A stretch of DNA of 64,000 nt from Deltaproteobacteria bacterium (GCA_023489335.1 JAMDCP010000007.1:186001-250000); one strand, 5' to 3'. Counted from the stretch's first letter, positions 40,407 through 49,711 are shown. Made by a program: numbers and translations. Notes: a model not told the origin generated them from the letters alone.

Positions 40407-41458
40407 ACAAACCTGCCAATTTAAAATTTATCATTTTAATATTATTTTTATTCGCATCGCCTTTTATTTTAAATTCCTGCGCTAAACCAAAAAAGCAAAC
40501 CGCCGATAAAAAAATAGAAATAAAAAAGTCCTTTTATTCCATGGGAACTTTCTGGGAAATAAAGGTCGTTTCCGCAGATAAAAATAAAGCAAAAGACATG
40601 GAAGCAGTTAACCTTGCAATAAAAAGGGTAAAAGAATTGGACGGCATATTAAGCAATTTTAAGCCTTCAAGCAATGTGTCGTTAATTAATGAATATTCAG
40701 GAATAAAACCCGTCAAAGCAAACCCCGACCTGTTAAAGCTATTAAAGCTAAGCCTCAAATTTTATAGATTAACTGATAATTCCTTCGACGTCGCAATAGG
40801 CCCAATAATGAAAATTTGGGGATTTTACGATAAAAAATACACGGTGCCTTCCGGAATAAAAATTAAAAAGGCGGTTTTTCTCAGTAATCCTTCATTTATC
40901 GAAATAAATAAAAATACGGTTTTTCTCAAAAAAAGGGGTATGATGCTCGACTTTGGCGGGGATGGCGAGGGCTATGGAATAGACGAGGCTCTTTTTGTTT
41001 TGGAAAAACATGGCATAAAAAACGCCCTTATAAACGGGGGAGGGCAAATTACCGCAATAGGAAAAAATATAAACGGAAAAAACTGGAAGATAGGGCTTTT
41101 AAATCCGCTGTATAAAAATGGGGTAATTAAAGTAATTAAGGTAAAGAATGCTTCGGTTGAAACCTCGGCAAATTATGAAAATCATTTTTTTTATAAGGGA
41201 AAATACTACGGGCATATTATGAATCCTAAAACAGCAACTCCCGCAAACACAAGTTTTTTGAGCGATACGGTTATCGTCAGAAATACCGATTTCAAACTGC
41301 CTTCAACCGTTGCCGATGCGCTTTCGTGCGCTTTTTTCATATTGCACAGGAAAGAAATTGCCGCCGTTATGAAAAAATTAGGCGGGCATATTAAGGTTAT
41401 TCTCGTAAAAAGGCTCGGCAAGTCGCGCCTGAAAATATACACGCTTAAAAATTATTGA
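40403..41458 (+). CDS. apbE: ApbE-type FAD:protein FMN transferase (NosX)
   Basis: 351 residues, a lipoprotein (lipobox ILNSC). YSMGTFWEIKV near the N-terminus, FGGDGEGYGIDEA (Mg/FAD site; the usual sequence is DxGGxAKGxAxD), NALINGGGQ and GHIMNPKTATPA mark ApbE. The protein attaches FMN covalently to periplasmic flavoproteins, here most likely NosR. The variant GDGEGYGID is close to normal. It ends the nos operon by translational overlap with the upstream gene. Confidence 0.92.
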   Translation: MNKPANLKFIILILFLFASPFILNSCAKPKKQTADKKIEIKKSFYSMGTFWEIKVVSADKNKAKDMEAVNLAIKRVKELDGILSNFKPSSNVSLINEYSGIKPVKANPDLLKLLKLSLKFYRLTDNSFDVAIGPIMKIWGFYDKKYTVPSGIKIKKAVFLSNPSFIEINKNTVFLKKRGMMLDFGGDGEGYGIDEALFVLEKHGIKNALINGGGQITAIGKNINGKNWKIGLLNPLYKNGVIKVIKVKNASVETSANYENHFFYKGKYYGHIMNPKTATPANTSFLSDTVIVRNTDFKLPSTVADALSCAFFILHRKEIAAVMKKLGGHIKVILVKRLGKSRLKIYTLKNY

Positions 41459-41472
41459 GTTATAAAACCGCC

Positions 41473-42792
41473 TCATAAGGCCTTATGGTTGCGGGGGATA
41501 TAAACCGATACGGCATCGGTTTCGTAAGGCTTCCCGTTTTTTGCCGACACCAGCGACATCTTAAAGTCGTGAACCCCGGGTTTTAGCGCGCCTTTTTTTA
41601 CGGCTGCGTAAAAAATTATTCTTTTTTTCGCATGCGGGTTTAATATTTCAAATTCTTTTTCGTTATTTAAAAACTGGTATTTAAAAAGCGGACCGTTGTT
41701 TATTACTGGTTTTACGGCAATCTTTTTACCGGTAAAATTAGTTGCGTTTATTACGAATTTATTGACATAATATCCGCTAAACCCGGGCAATTTATAATTC
41801 CAGTAATGATAAAGGTTGTAATTTGCCGCCGTAAACCTGATTTTTCCGACTCTGTGCGGCGCAAGAAGCATTAAAATTCCGATGGAGATTAAAACCGTTC
41901 CTATAAAAGCAGTTTTATAATTTATTACCGAAAGCCCCCTCTTTTCGCCCTTAAAGCCGAATTTGATAAATCCTTCTCCGCAGGCATCGACGCATTTTGC
42001 GCAGTTAAAGCATGTTCTGAAATGTGTATTTCTCGGATCGAAGCCTTGGGGACAGACGTCTTTGCAATCCGTGCAGGTTTTGCAAACGATTCCGGAAGGC
42101 TTATAGCTTATGCCTATAGAATTTTCGTCGGACAACGAAGACTGCGTATAGCCGTACAGGCAATAATCGCACATCTTCGGCCTCAGTACCGTGAGGTCGG
42201 CTATGAATAAAGGGAATACTACGAGCAGCGGATATAAAAGATTTTCAAAGTTAAATGCGCCCAAAGAGTTAAAATTAATAAAATATGAGGAAACGGAATA
42301 AGTCAGGACAGCCGATAAAATCGCTATAAATAATCCGATGGCTATTTTTTCAAAAAAACTGGTTGTTTTTTCATGCGATTTGTCATTCCTGCGCAGGCAG
42401 GAATCCGGAATAGCTATTTTTTCCACACTTTGCCGGCTATTAATTGCTTTATGATCAAAGACCCTCTTTATTTTATTTATAACATAATCCCTGAACTCGT
42501 AAACGGTAAGCTGGGGGCAGAAAAAACCGCACCAGACCCTTCCGAACAATAGATATATAAGATACCCCGATATAACCAAAAACGATAGAAACAATGTAAC
42601 TTCATATACCGAAACGGAATTTAAAAATATTTCATGATGCAAAAACAATATCGAATCGTTTTTCTTATCAAACCTTATAAATCCCAAAACCGGGGTTAAA
42701 AATAATAAAAATATTATTAAAACTTGGGTAAATCTCCTTAAAATCAAAAGTCCCGTAATTTTAGAATCCTTTTTTATTTCCATTTTTCCCAC
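41473..42792 (-). CDS. ccoG: CcoG/FixG-type FeS membrane protein with an in-frame palindromic insertion
   Basis: 439 residues. Membrane helices, the motif FCPQLTVYEF (about 91-100), CTDCKDVCPQGFDPRN and CFNCAKCVDAC (two 4Fe-4S), and a C-terminal immunoglobulin-like domain fit CcoG (RdxA), a Cu(II) reductase for cbb3 assembly. Residues about 119-144 (IPDSCLRRNDKSHEKTT) are an insertion, encoded by a palindromic DNA element flanked by an 11-bp direct repeat. A canonical RdxA has no such segment between its membrane and ferredoxin parts. It is the last gene of the cbb3 operon, convergent to apbE. Confidence 0.85.
   Translation of the reverse strand: MGKMEIKKDSKITGLLILRRFTQVLIIFLLFLTPVLGFIRFDKKNDSILFLHHEIFLNSVSVYEVTLFLSFLVISGYLIYLLFGRVWCGFFCPQLTVYEFRDYVINKIKRVFDHKAINSRQSVEKIAIPDSCLRRNDKSHEKTTSFFEKIAIGLFIAILSAVLTYSVSSYFINFNSLGAFNFENLLYPLLVVFPLFIADLTVLRPKMCDYCLYGYTQSSLSDENSIGISYKPSGIVCKTCTDCKDVCPQGFDPRNTHFRTCFNCAKCVDACGEGFIKFGFKGEKRGLSVINYKTAFIGTVLISIGILMLLAPHRVGKIRFTAANYNLYHYWNYKLPGFSGYYVNKFVINATNFTGKKIAVKPVINNGPLFKYQFLNNEKEFEILNPHAKKRIIFYAAVKKGALKPGVHDFKMSLVSAKNGKPYETDAVSVYIPRNHKAL
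42341..42423. repeat. Palindromic insertion within ccoG, flanked by direct repeats
   Basis: GCTATTTTTTC occurs at 42341-42351 and 42413-42423, exactly 72 bp apart. Between them ATTCCTGC (42385-42392), GCAG, GCAGGAAT (42397-42404) form a hairpin. The 72 bp equal 24 codons, so the frame is kept; the protein repeats EKIAI at both ends. Confidence 0.78.
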
Positions 42793-42801
42793 CTTTTCTT
42801 T

Positions 42802-44064
42802 TTATTTCTTATTATTAAATTTTTTCGTTATAAAGAAAATTGTATTTTTAGCCGAAACAACAGCGTTTTTAGAATTTACAATCTGAAATACCACAGGATA
42901 AGGTCCCTTTTTAAAATTCTTCGAGTTTTTTTTGTTGACAATATAAAGAACCGGATATAAGGTTAAACTGTTATGCGGTTTAATTTCAAAATGATCGCTC
43001 GAAAAAAAATGTAAATTCAGCTCTGAATTTACAAGTTTTATTTTTAATTTTTTAGATTTATCCGAAGCATTTTCCACGATAAGCTTATATTTGTTTGCGA
43101 TCATTTTATTGTTAACGATAAAAGCCTGATTCATATTAAATATGGATTGGTTTAAATAATGATAATTAGAAAATTTAGCTAAAAATATTATAAATGAGCC
43201 TATTAATAGAAATAAAGCAATAGACGCTTTATAAAAAAAAGGCCTATTTTTCGATTTATTTTTTTTATCCTCATCTAATCCGAAGGAGTAAAAAAGGTTT
43301 TTACCTGTTTCCCTTTTAGAATCAAATCTTTCTCTGCAAGCATCTATGCAGTATCCACAGTTTACGCATTGAACCTGAAGGGCTTTTTTTCTCGGGTCTA
43401 TTTTCATAAAACAGGAATCCGCGCAGTCGGTACAATCTTTACATAAATTATTATCGGCAGGCCTGTATAAAATTCTTAAGGTTCTGGAATCGTTAAATAA
43501 AAACTGTATAAATCCGTATGGACAGGCATATATGCAGTATTTATGCCTGAGGAGCGCCATATCGAATATAATTAATAATGTAACGAATCCTGCAATAACC
43601 CACAGGTACGGGGTTAGATAATCAGGCTCGAAAAATGCATGCTTTATAACTAAAGAAGGGGGGATAAAATAAGCGATTAAATTAAATCCGATAAACAAAG
43701 ATAATATCGCCATAAAAATTAAAACGGCTGCATATATAACAGGTTTGGAAAGCGCACTCGTTCTTTTTTTAATAAAATCGAATAATCCTTCGAAGATTTG
43801 CGATAATATTGTTTGCGGACAGATAAAGCCGCAATACACCCTGCCAAAAACAATCGAGACGAAAATAAATGCAAATAGAATAAAAAGAAGAAAAAGCCAC
43901 AATACATAAAATTCGTTTATAAAATAATATCTGCCGAATAAGACGATAGTTCCTTTTAAAACATTCATCCTTAATATATTTAACAATGGGGCAACTATTA
44001 TAAATATCGTGGAAAATACCAACAATATTTTGCTTATCAGTTTAATGCTTATATTATATTTCAT
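42802..44064 (-). CDS. Second CcoG/FixG-like FeS membrane protein
   Basis: 420 residues with the same plan as the neighbouring CcoG: membrane helices, GFICPQTILSQIFEG, CTDCADSCFMKIDPR and CVNCGYCIDACRERF, then a C-terminal beta domain. It is a diverged paralogue, likely from duplication, because both lie in the same operon 9 bp apart. One may serve the cbb3 oxidase and the other the nos/nor copper route, but this is inference. Confidence 0.82.
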   Translation of the reverse strand: MKYNISIKLISKILLVFSTIFIIVAPLLNILRMNVLKGTIVLFGRYYFINEFYVLWLFLLFILFAFIFVSIVFGRVYCGFICPQTILSQIFEGLFDFIKKRTSALSKPVIYAAVLIFMAILSLFIGFNLIAYFIPPSLVIKHAFFEPDYLTPYLWVIAGFVTLLIIFDMALLRHKYCIYACPYGFIQFLFNDSRTLRILYRPADNNLCKDCTDCADSCFMKIDPRKKALQVQCVNCGYCIDACRERFDSKRETGKNLFYSFGLDEDKKNKSKNRPFFYKASIALFLLIGSFIIFLAKFSNYHYLNQSIFNMNQAFIVNNKMIANKYKLIVENASDKSKKLKIKLVNSELNLHFFSSDHFEIKPHNSLTLYPVLYIVNKKNSKNFKKGPYPVVFQIVNSKNAVVSAKNTIFFITKKFNNKK

Positions 44065-44131
44065 ATATTCATATACTCCTATATATAAAAGACCACCCTC
44101 CCCTTCTTAAATTAGACTTCAACATTATTTA

Positions 44132-44185
44132 AACTTTTACCGCCCATCCCCTGCCTTTCTAAAAGGGGATGTCAGCGGAAAAGTT
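44132..44185. repeat. Nested hairpin between ccoG2 and the small peptide gene
   Basis: Three stacked arm pairs: AACTTTT (44132-44138) with AAAAGTT (44179-44185), CCGC with GCGG, and ATCCCCT (44046-44052 offset: 44146-44152) with AGGGGAT (44164-44170). It resembles other C4-G4 hairpins in the window and may shape operon transcription. Confidence 0.65.
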
Positions 44186-44232
44186 AAAGGAAGAAAAAAT
44201 AATAAATAATACGAATACGGCAAATATAAAAC

Positions 44233-44367
44233 TTACCAGTAAAGATATAAATAAATTACCCCCCATATAATAAGTCCGACTATTACCAATGTAAGCCATA
44301 CTGGCATCGCTCCGTGACCGGCGGTAACCTCGATATTCGATGATTCTTCGGTATGCTCGTTACTCAT
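44233..44367 (-). CDS. 44-residue single-span membrane peptide of the cbb3 operon
   Basis: MSNEHTEESS then one membrane helix (about 23-43, VWLTLVIVGLIIWGVIYLYLYW) in a 44-residue peptide. A GGAGG ribosome site precedes the ATG. It lies between ccoS and the CcoG-like genes. It may be a small cbb3 subunit or assembly peptide analogous to CcoQ, CcoM or CcoH, but no motif proves it. Confidence 0.62.
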   Translation of the reverse strand: MSNEHTEESSNIEVTAGHGAMPVWLTLVIVGLIIWGVIYLYLYW

Positions 44368-44424
44368 AATAAAACCTCCGCATTTTGAATTAAAATTTAA
44401 ATTATAAAAAAATAAAGCCAGGGT

Positions 44425-44586
44425 TTACTGCCTTAGTTTTGCGCTATCTTCTTCGTTCTTAAGCATTCTTTTTGCTATTTCTTCCGGATTTCTAAACTGT
44501 CCGGTTTTTATGCCCCAGTATAAAAGAAAGAAAAAACCAAGTCCCATAAATAAGCTCGTGAGAATAAGTATAAGATAAAAAAACAT
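44425..44586 (-). CDS. ccoS: CcoS-type cbb3 assembly protein
   Basis: 53 residues: one membrane helix (about 1-24) followed by YWGIKTGQFRNPEEIAKRML, the CcoS pattern (W-x-x-x-S/T-GQF-x-D-x5-R-x-L). CcoS is required for cofactor insertion into cbb3 oxidase. It is 6 bp downstream of the copper ATPase gene and has an AGGGGGTGA ribosome site. Confidence 0.82.
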   Translation of the reverse strand: MFFYLILILTSLFMGLGFFFLLYWGIKTGQFRNPEEIAKRMLKNEEDSAKLRQ

Positions 44587-44592
44587 TTTGAT

Positions 44593-47169
44593 TCACCCCC
44601 TTAAGGTATTTAATATTTTTTTTTGTAAAAATTTTTTATTAGCAGATTTAATGATGCGCTCGTTTTTATGCATATGTATTTTTAATGAATTCAGGGTTAT
44701 AAAAATACTTGAAACCATCATCGAAACGGCCGCGCTCAAAGGATTTAAAATTCCGATAACCGCTAAAGGTATAGCAATAAAATTATATATAAAAGAAAAT
44801 AACAGATTCTCTTTTATAATCTTTTTTACATTTATAGAAATATCGAATAATTTAATAATATTTTTTAAATTTCCGTCTAATAAAACTATATTTGCATGAT
44901 TTGACGGGATTTCATATCGAGAAAGCGATAAAATGGAAATATCTGCCTCTTCCATAGCAGGTATATCGTTTAATCCGTCACCGACAAATGCCGTTAAACC
45001 GTTATTTTTATCTTTTTTTAAATTTTCGACGAATTCAAGCTTATCGTCGGGCTTCATTCTGAAATAAGCATTTTCCACTGGTATTCCTGCTTTTGAGGCC
45101 GTATAATTAACCGCCTCCTCATTGTCTCCGCTTAGCATAACGACTTTCTTTCCGAGGCCTGAAATACTTTTTACCGCTTCTTTAGCGCCGTCTTTTATTT
45201 TATCCATTATAACAAAAAGGCATACCGGCTTATCTTCAATGCTCAAATAAACGGCAGTTGCTCCGTCTTTTTCATATTCCAACGCCTTTTTTTCGGCATC
45301 TTCATTTAATATTATATTATGCATCTTTAAAAGTTCATTATTGCCTATAAGCACCTTTTTATCTAAATATTTAGCGCTTACGCCGTACCCTATTTTAAAA
45401 ATAATATCCGTAACTTCATCTTCTTTAATTGTTTTAGAGTTTGAAATTTTAAAATCGGTATCCTTTTTTCTTTTAAAAGCCTCGGCAATTCTATCGCTTA
45501 TGTTTTTTTCGATTAATCCGGCAATTTGAATCAATTCATCCTTTGAATACGCAATTCCGTTCTTAACGGCATTAAATAAGACAACCTCTTTTATTTCAGG
45601 CAGTCCCTCGGTTAAGGTTCCTGTTTTATCGAAAATAACCGTACCCACATTATTTAACATTTCAAGAGTTTCCGACCCGTTAATCAAAATTTTGTCCTTC
45701 TGCGCCTTTGAGATGCCGTTCGTAATAACAAGCGGGGCGGCAAGGCCGAAAGCGCATGGACAGGCCACTACCAGAACCGATATAAATCTTACTAACGAGA
45801 GGTCGAGATTATTCGTAAAAAAATAGTAAAAAACAAATGTTAAAAAAGCAACGGAAATTATCAGCGGAATAAAAATCTTAGATATCTCGTCAATATACCT
45901 TAGCGGCTCAATTTTCATATTATATGCCCTTTCCGCAAACCTTATCATTTTAAATAAATAGCTTGAATAAGCCCGGGTGGAAGCTCTCATCGTTATATCT
46001 TCACCCCTGTTGATAGAACCGCCGATTAAGCTATCGCCCGATTTTTTGTTGGCGGGCAGCGGCTCCCCGTTATACATCGATTCATCGACTATCGCATATT
46101 CCGAAAGAAGTTCGCCGTCCGTGGGTATCAGCTCCCCTGCTTTAATAGCCAAAGTATCCCCGGCTTCGATATCTTTAACATCTATTTTTTTTTCTTCGCC
46201 GTTTGAAACTAAGGCGGCGGAATCGGGCCTTAAAAGCGTTAAATTGTGAAGGCCTGATAAGGAAGCTCTTTTTGCCGAGGCATCGAGAAACTTGCCGAAG
46301 GTGATTAAAATCAATATCATAGCGGCGGTATCAAAGAAAACTCCCGAACTTTTTTTATAAAGTCCGAAAGTAATAAACGAACTGTAAATATATGCGGAAA
46401 GAACTCCGATAGAAATTAGCGTATCGGAATTATAAGTTAATGCAGCAAATTTTTTAAAAGCGCTTTTAAATATCGGATAACCTACGACAATTACAATTGC
46501 CGTGGTAAATGCCCATAAAATAAAGTGGCTGTAATTTACGATTTCATTTCTTAATTTTAAAAAATATTTGGAATATAGCAGCAGCGAAAATACCATTATG
46601 TTCATCGACATAAAAATACCGAAACCGAATCTGGCAAGCAATGAATATGATTCTTCTTTAAGATTGTCGTAACTGTCATCATATTCCGAAATGGAATAGC
46701 CTAATTTTTTTAATACATTTTTTATAGCTTTTATGCTGGATTCATTTTTTTCCAAATCAAGCGTAACGATATGACTGACAGGATTTACTTTTGCGCTTAC
46801 GACATTTTCCTGAAGTTCCAGCGCCTTTTCTATCACGGGGATGCACGAAGTGCATGTGACGCCTTTAATTCCAAAACTTATCCGATTGCCGCCCTCTCCA
46901 TCGGAAGCAAAAGATAAGGATCCCTTTGCTTTTTTAAAAATAGGTATCCGACCCGATAATTCAAGGTCATTAATTATAAGATTGGATATAGAACTTTCAC
47001 TCTTTCCAAGGGCCAGATAGCCTATTTTACAACCGTAACAGCAAAAGTTTAACATGTAGGGGGGTGTTTTGACCTCTGCCGTTACGGACTGTTTAACAAC
47101 TTTAGCCCCGCAAAAATCACAATTTAAGGGCTTTTGTTTCTCTTTTATTTTCTTTATAAAATCAAACAT
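44593..47169 (-). CDS. ccoI: CcoI/CopA-type copper-transporting P1B ATPase
   Basis: 858 residues. An N-terminal CDFCG...CCYGC zinc-finger-like region (YHS/DUF2318-type) precedes an HMA domain with GVTCTSC (about 98-104). The membrane motif CPCAFGLAAPL, phosphorylation site DKTGTLTEG, and GDGLNDIPAMEEAD complete the P1B copper pump. CcoI exports Cu(I) for insertion into cbb3 oxidase. It precedes ccoS in the operon. The N-terminal zinc-type extension is longer than in simple CopA. Confidence 0.93.
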   Translation of the reverse strand: MFDFIKKIKEKQKPLNCDFCGAKVVKQSVTAEVKTPPYMLNFCCYGCKIGYLALGKSESSISNLIINDLELSGRIPIFKKAKGSLSFASDGEGGNRISFGIKGVTCTSCIPVIEKALELQENVVSAKVNPVSHIVTLDLEKNESSIKAIKNVLKKLGYSISEYDDSYDNLKEESYSLLARFGFGIFMSMNIMVFSLLLYSKYFLKLRNEIVNYSHFILWAFTTAIVIVVGYPIFKSAFKKFAALTYNSDTLISIGVLSAYIYSSFITFGLYKKSSGVFFDTAAMILILITFGKFLDASAKRASLSGLHNLTLLRPDSAALVSNGEEKKIDVKDIEAGDTLAIKAGELIPTDGELLSEYAIVDESMYNGEPLPANKKSGDSLIGGSINRGEDITMRASTRAYSSYLFKMIRFAERAYNMKIEPLRYIDEISKIFIPLIISVAFLTFVFYYFFTNNLDLSLVRFISVLVVACPCAFGLAAPLVITNGISKAQKDKILINGSETLEMLNNVGTVIFDKTGTLTEGLPEIKEVVLFNAVKNGIAYSKDELIQIAGLIEKNISDRIAEAFKRKKDTDFKISNSKTIKEDEVTDIIFKIGYGVSAKYLDKKVLIGNNELLKMHNIILNEDAEKKALEYEKDGATAVYLSIEDKPVCLFVIMDKIKDGAKEAVKSISGLGKKVVMLSGDNEEAVNYTASKAGIPVENAYFRMKPDDKLEFVENLKKDKNNGLTAFVGDGLNDIPAMEEADISILSLSRYEIPSNHANIVLLDGNLKNIIKLFDISINVKKIIKENLLFSFIYNFIAIPLAVIGILNPLSAAVSMMVSSIFITLNSLKIHMHKNERIIKSANKKFLQKKILNTLRG

Positions 47170-47232
47170 AATTTTTAAATAATTCCCTTTTAGGGTCGGT
47201 ATTAAACCTTAATCTGCAATATAAATTGCATC

Positions 47233-47262
47233 TCTGGATTCCCGCTTTAGCGGGAATCCAGA
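47233..47262. repeat. Palindromic intergenic repeat, TGGATTCC type
   Basis: TCTGGATTCCCGCT (47233-47246) and AGCGGGAATCCAGA (47249-47262), a perfect hairpin with a 2-base loop, between ccoI and ccoO. GGATTCC wording links it to the palindrome inside ccoG, suggesting one dispersed family. Confidence 0.7.
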
Positions 47263-47276
47263 AGTATTAGCTTGCT

Positions 47277-48164
47277 TTACGCAGTTTTTTTCTGCGAAAA
47301 AGTTTTAATGTAATATAACACTTCCCATATCTGATTCGGCTTTAATGTTGTAGCCCATTCCGGCATAGAAGTATGCGGAACACCCTGGGCTATTCTGTTA
47401 TATATATCCTTATCCGTCGTACCGTATTTGCTCATCCATTTTCCAGATGTAAAATTCCACGGCGCCGGTTTTAAACTTGCCGCAGCAGGACCGTTGCCGC
47501 CGCCTTTTATCCCGTGGCAACCCTGACAATTTGCATTATAAATCTTCATACCCTCCCGTACAGCCTGAGGCGTGTTAGAAACAACGGTGGAAACGGCGCT
47601 AACTTGAGCGGCTTTATATTGCCAGTAGCTCTTATAGCCGGTTCCTTCCGCTACATCCGTTCCTAAAGTTTGAAGATATGCGACAAGTTCGACCGCCCTT
47701 TTCGTAGGCTTGGCGGAACTGCCGTGGAACAACCATGGATAAGGCTGCATGATGGTTCCGGGAGAAATCGAGTTAGGGTCGTATAAATGGGCAAATTGCC
47801 AGTCGTTTGTGTGTTTTCCGCCCTCATCCGATAAATCAGGCCCTATTCTTCTTTTGCCCATAAGCATCGGCAGTTGATAATTATAAGTTCCGGCCTGAGC
47901 AACGGGACCGTAATACTGTTTTTCACCGGAAACCGGACGGACGAATTGCGAATGGCAGACCCAGCACCCTTCGTGTATATAAACCAGCCTGCCCTTTGCA
48001 GCCGCTCCTGTAATTTCATTGACCGGCTCAGGCTTCCCTTTTAAGTTTACTATCGTATGAGTGCTTTGTTTCGGCTGGAGCCACGGAATAAGTCCGACCA
48101 CGACAAACCCTAAAAGGAAAAACCCGAAGCCGGCTATTAATATGACGTTACCACTCCTTTTCAT
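47277..48164 (-). CDS. ccoO: Fused CcoO-CcoP-like cytochrome c subunit of cbb3 oxidase
   Basis: 295 residues. One membrane helix (about 8-30), a CcoO domain with CWVCHSQFVRPV (heme at 67-71), and a second class I cytochrome domain CQGCHG (heme at 213-217) at the C-terminus. Normally CcoO and CcoP are separate and CcoP has two hemes; here CcoO is joined to a single cytochrome domain. It lies 46 bp after ccoN. The subunit would deliver electrons from a periplasmic donor to CcoN. Confidence 0.87.
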   Translation of the reverse strand: MKRSGNVILIAGFGFFLLGFVVVGLIPWLQPKQSTHTIVNLKGKPEPVNEITGAAAKGRLVYIHEGCWVCHSQFVRPVSGEKQYYGPVAQAGTYNYQLPMLMGKRRIGPDLSDEGGKHTNDWQFAHLYDPNSISPGTIMQPYPWLFHGSSAKPTKRAVELVAYLQTLGTDVAEGTGYKSYWQYKAAQVSAVSTVVSNTPQAVREGMKIYNANCQGCHGIKGGGNGPAAASLKPAPWNFTSGKWMSKYGTTDKDIYNRIAQGVPHTSMPEWATTLKPNQIWEVLYYIKTFSQKKTA

Positions 48165-48210
48165 AAATTTATCTCCTTGCTTAAATTTTTAAATTTTCTT
48201 AAAACCTGAA

Positions 48211-49563
48211 TTAATCCATTGATGCGGCTTCTTTATTAGTTTTCCACATATTATAGAGCAAAACAAAAAAGCTCAGCACCATCATCGCTCCCGCAACCGT
48301 CCTTATGACCCAGTAAGGCTGAATATCCCAAACAGTGTTAAGAAACGGCACCTGCGCAATCCACAATATACCCTGAATTAAACCGGCTGCCCACAAAACC
48401 ATAGCCATAATGGAAAACCCGACAAAACCCAGCCAGAAATGCCAGTTTCCGAGTTTTTTGTCCATCTCTTTTCCCGAAATAATAGGCCACATCAGGTATA
48501 TTGCCGCAAATATAAATAACGAAAATGCGCCGTAAAGAGCCATATGGGCATGTCCGACGACCCAGTCGGTAAAATGGATGATTTTTTGCATTGACCGGAG
48601 CGACTGCATCGGTCCCTGAAAACAAGTAAGAAGATAAAATACCGAACCTAAAATTACAAATTTAACGGGGATGCTTTCCGTAAGTTTGGTCCATTTTCCC
48701 TTCATGGTTCCGAAGAAATTAGTTATTACAACCCAAACGGGTATGATAAGTAAAACGCTTGTAACAATAGCTATCGTTTGAACCCACACTGGAATCGGGC
48801 TATAAATATAATGATGAGCGCCTGTAAACGGGTATATAAATGCTAATGCAAAGAAACCGATTAGAGAAAGTTTATGCGAATAAATCGGTCTATCCGTTCC
48901 TATCGGAAGAACATAATAAGCGATTGCCAGTCCCAAAGGCGTAACCATCATTCCGACGACGTTATGAAAATAAAAACCGTTCAGCATCGCCCCTTCGTTT
49001 CCGGTAGCCCAGTAATAAGGAATCCAGTTGCCGATTATATAATTTAATGCCGACCAGACTATTGCCGCCATTAAATACCATAAACTAACATAAAGCTGAT
49101 TTTCCTGCCGAGTGAATATAGTGCCGAAAATATTTATGGCATATATAACCACCGCAACAACGACGATATAATTTATCCATATCGGAATTTCGGCATACGG
49201 CAATCCTTTATTGTTACCTAATAAAAACTCTATTACTGCCGCTACGACTATAAAATTCCACAAAAAGTAAAGAAGCCATGCGCCCTTTACCCAAAATAAT
49301 TTCTGCCTTGTCAGCCTCGGCACATAATAATAAGAGACGCCGAAAAAAGCCGTAAAAAGCCAGGCAAAAGCAACTCCGTTAACATGAACCATCTGCAATC
49401 TCGGGAATGCAAGATATGGAATATTACTTAAAAATGCCGGCCACCAAAATTTAACGGAAAGCAAAAAACCGACGGTCGTGGCAATGCACAACCAGATTAC
49501 CGCCGTAAATAAATAAGTCTTTACAAGACCCTTGTCAACATAACTGTCCAACGACTCTTCCAT
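48211..49563 (-). CDS. ccoN: cbb3-type cytochrome c oxidase, catalytic subunit
   Basis: 450 residues and twelve membrane helices. The active-site motifs include FHNVVG (CuB His), FIYPFTGAHHYIY with the His pair and the Tyr expected for the cross-link, and DWVVGHAHMALYG with the heme ligands. It is shorter than many CcoN. It reduces O2 with high affinity in the cytoplasmic membrane. The gene has its own promoter (49712-49740) and a palindrome at 49681-49702. Confidence 0.93.
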   Translation of the reverse strand: MEESLDSYVDKGLVKTYLFTAVIWLCIATTVGFLLSVKFWWPAFLSNIPYLAFPRLQMVHVNGVAFAWLFTAFFGVSYYYVPRLTRQKLFWVKGAWLLYFLWNFIVVAAVIEFLLGNNKGLPYAEIPIWINYIVVVAVVIYAINIFGTIFTRQENQLYVSLWYLMAAIVWSALNYIIGNWIPYYWATGNEGAMLNGFYFHNVVGMMVTPLGLAIAYYVLPIGTDRPIYSHKLSLIGFFALAFIYPFTGAHHYIYSPIPVWVQTIAIVTSVLLIIPVWVVITNFFGTMKGKWTKLTESIPVKFVILGSVFYLLTCFQGPMQSLRSMQKIIHFTDWVVGHAHMALYGAFSLFIFAAIYLMWPIISGKEMDKKLGNWHFWLGFVGFSIMAMVLWAAGLIQGILWIAQVPFLNTVWDIQPYWVIRTVAGAMMVLSFFVLLYNMWKTNKEAASMD

Positions 49564-49680
49564 AAAAACTCCTTAAACTTAAATAAAAAGTTAAACTAAA
49601 CTAAAATAATACAAATAAACCAAATTAAAAACTCGTTTTCACCCCCCTCTTTTTCCATAAATATCTTAAATTTAATTTAA

Positions 49681-49702
49681 GACAAATATAATCCTATTTG
49701 TC
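49681..49702 (-). promoter_or_regulatory. Palindromic operator of the cbb3 operon
   Basis: GACAAATA (49681-49688), TAATCC, TATTTGTC (49695-49702): perfect 8-bp arms, extended by TTA and TAA. Relative to the predicted start near 49705 it covers about +3 to +24, the usual place of a repressor. The core includes the AGGAT sequence seen before the Rrf2 gene. Confidence 0.65.
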
Positions 49703-49711
49703 ATAATTTTG

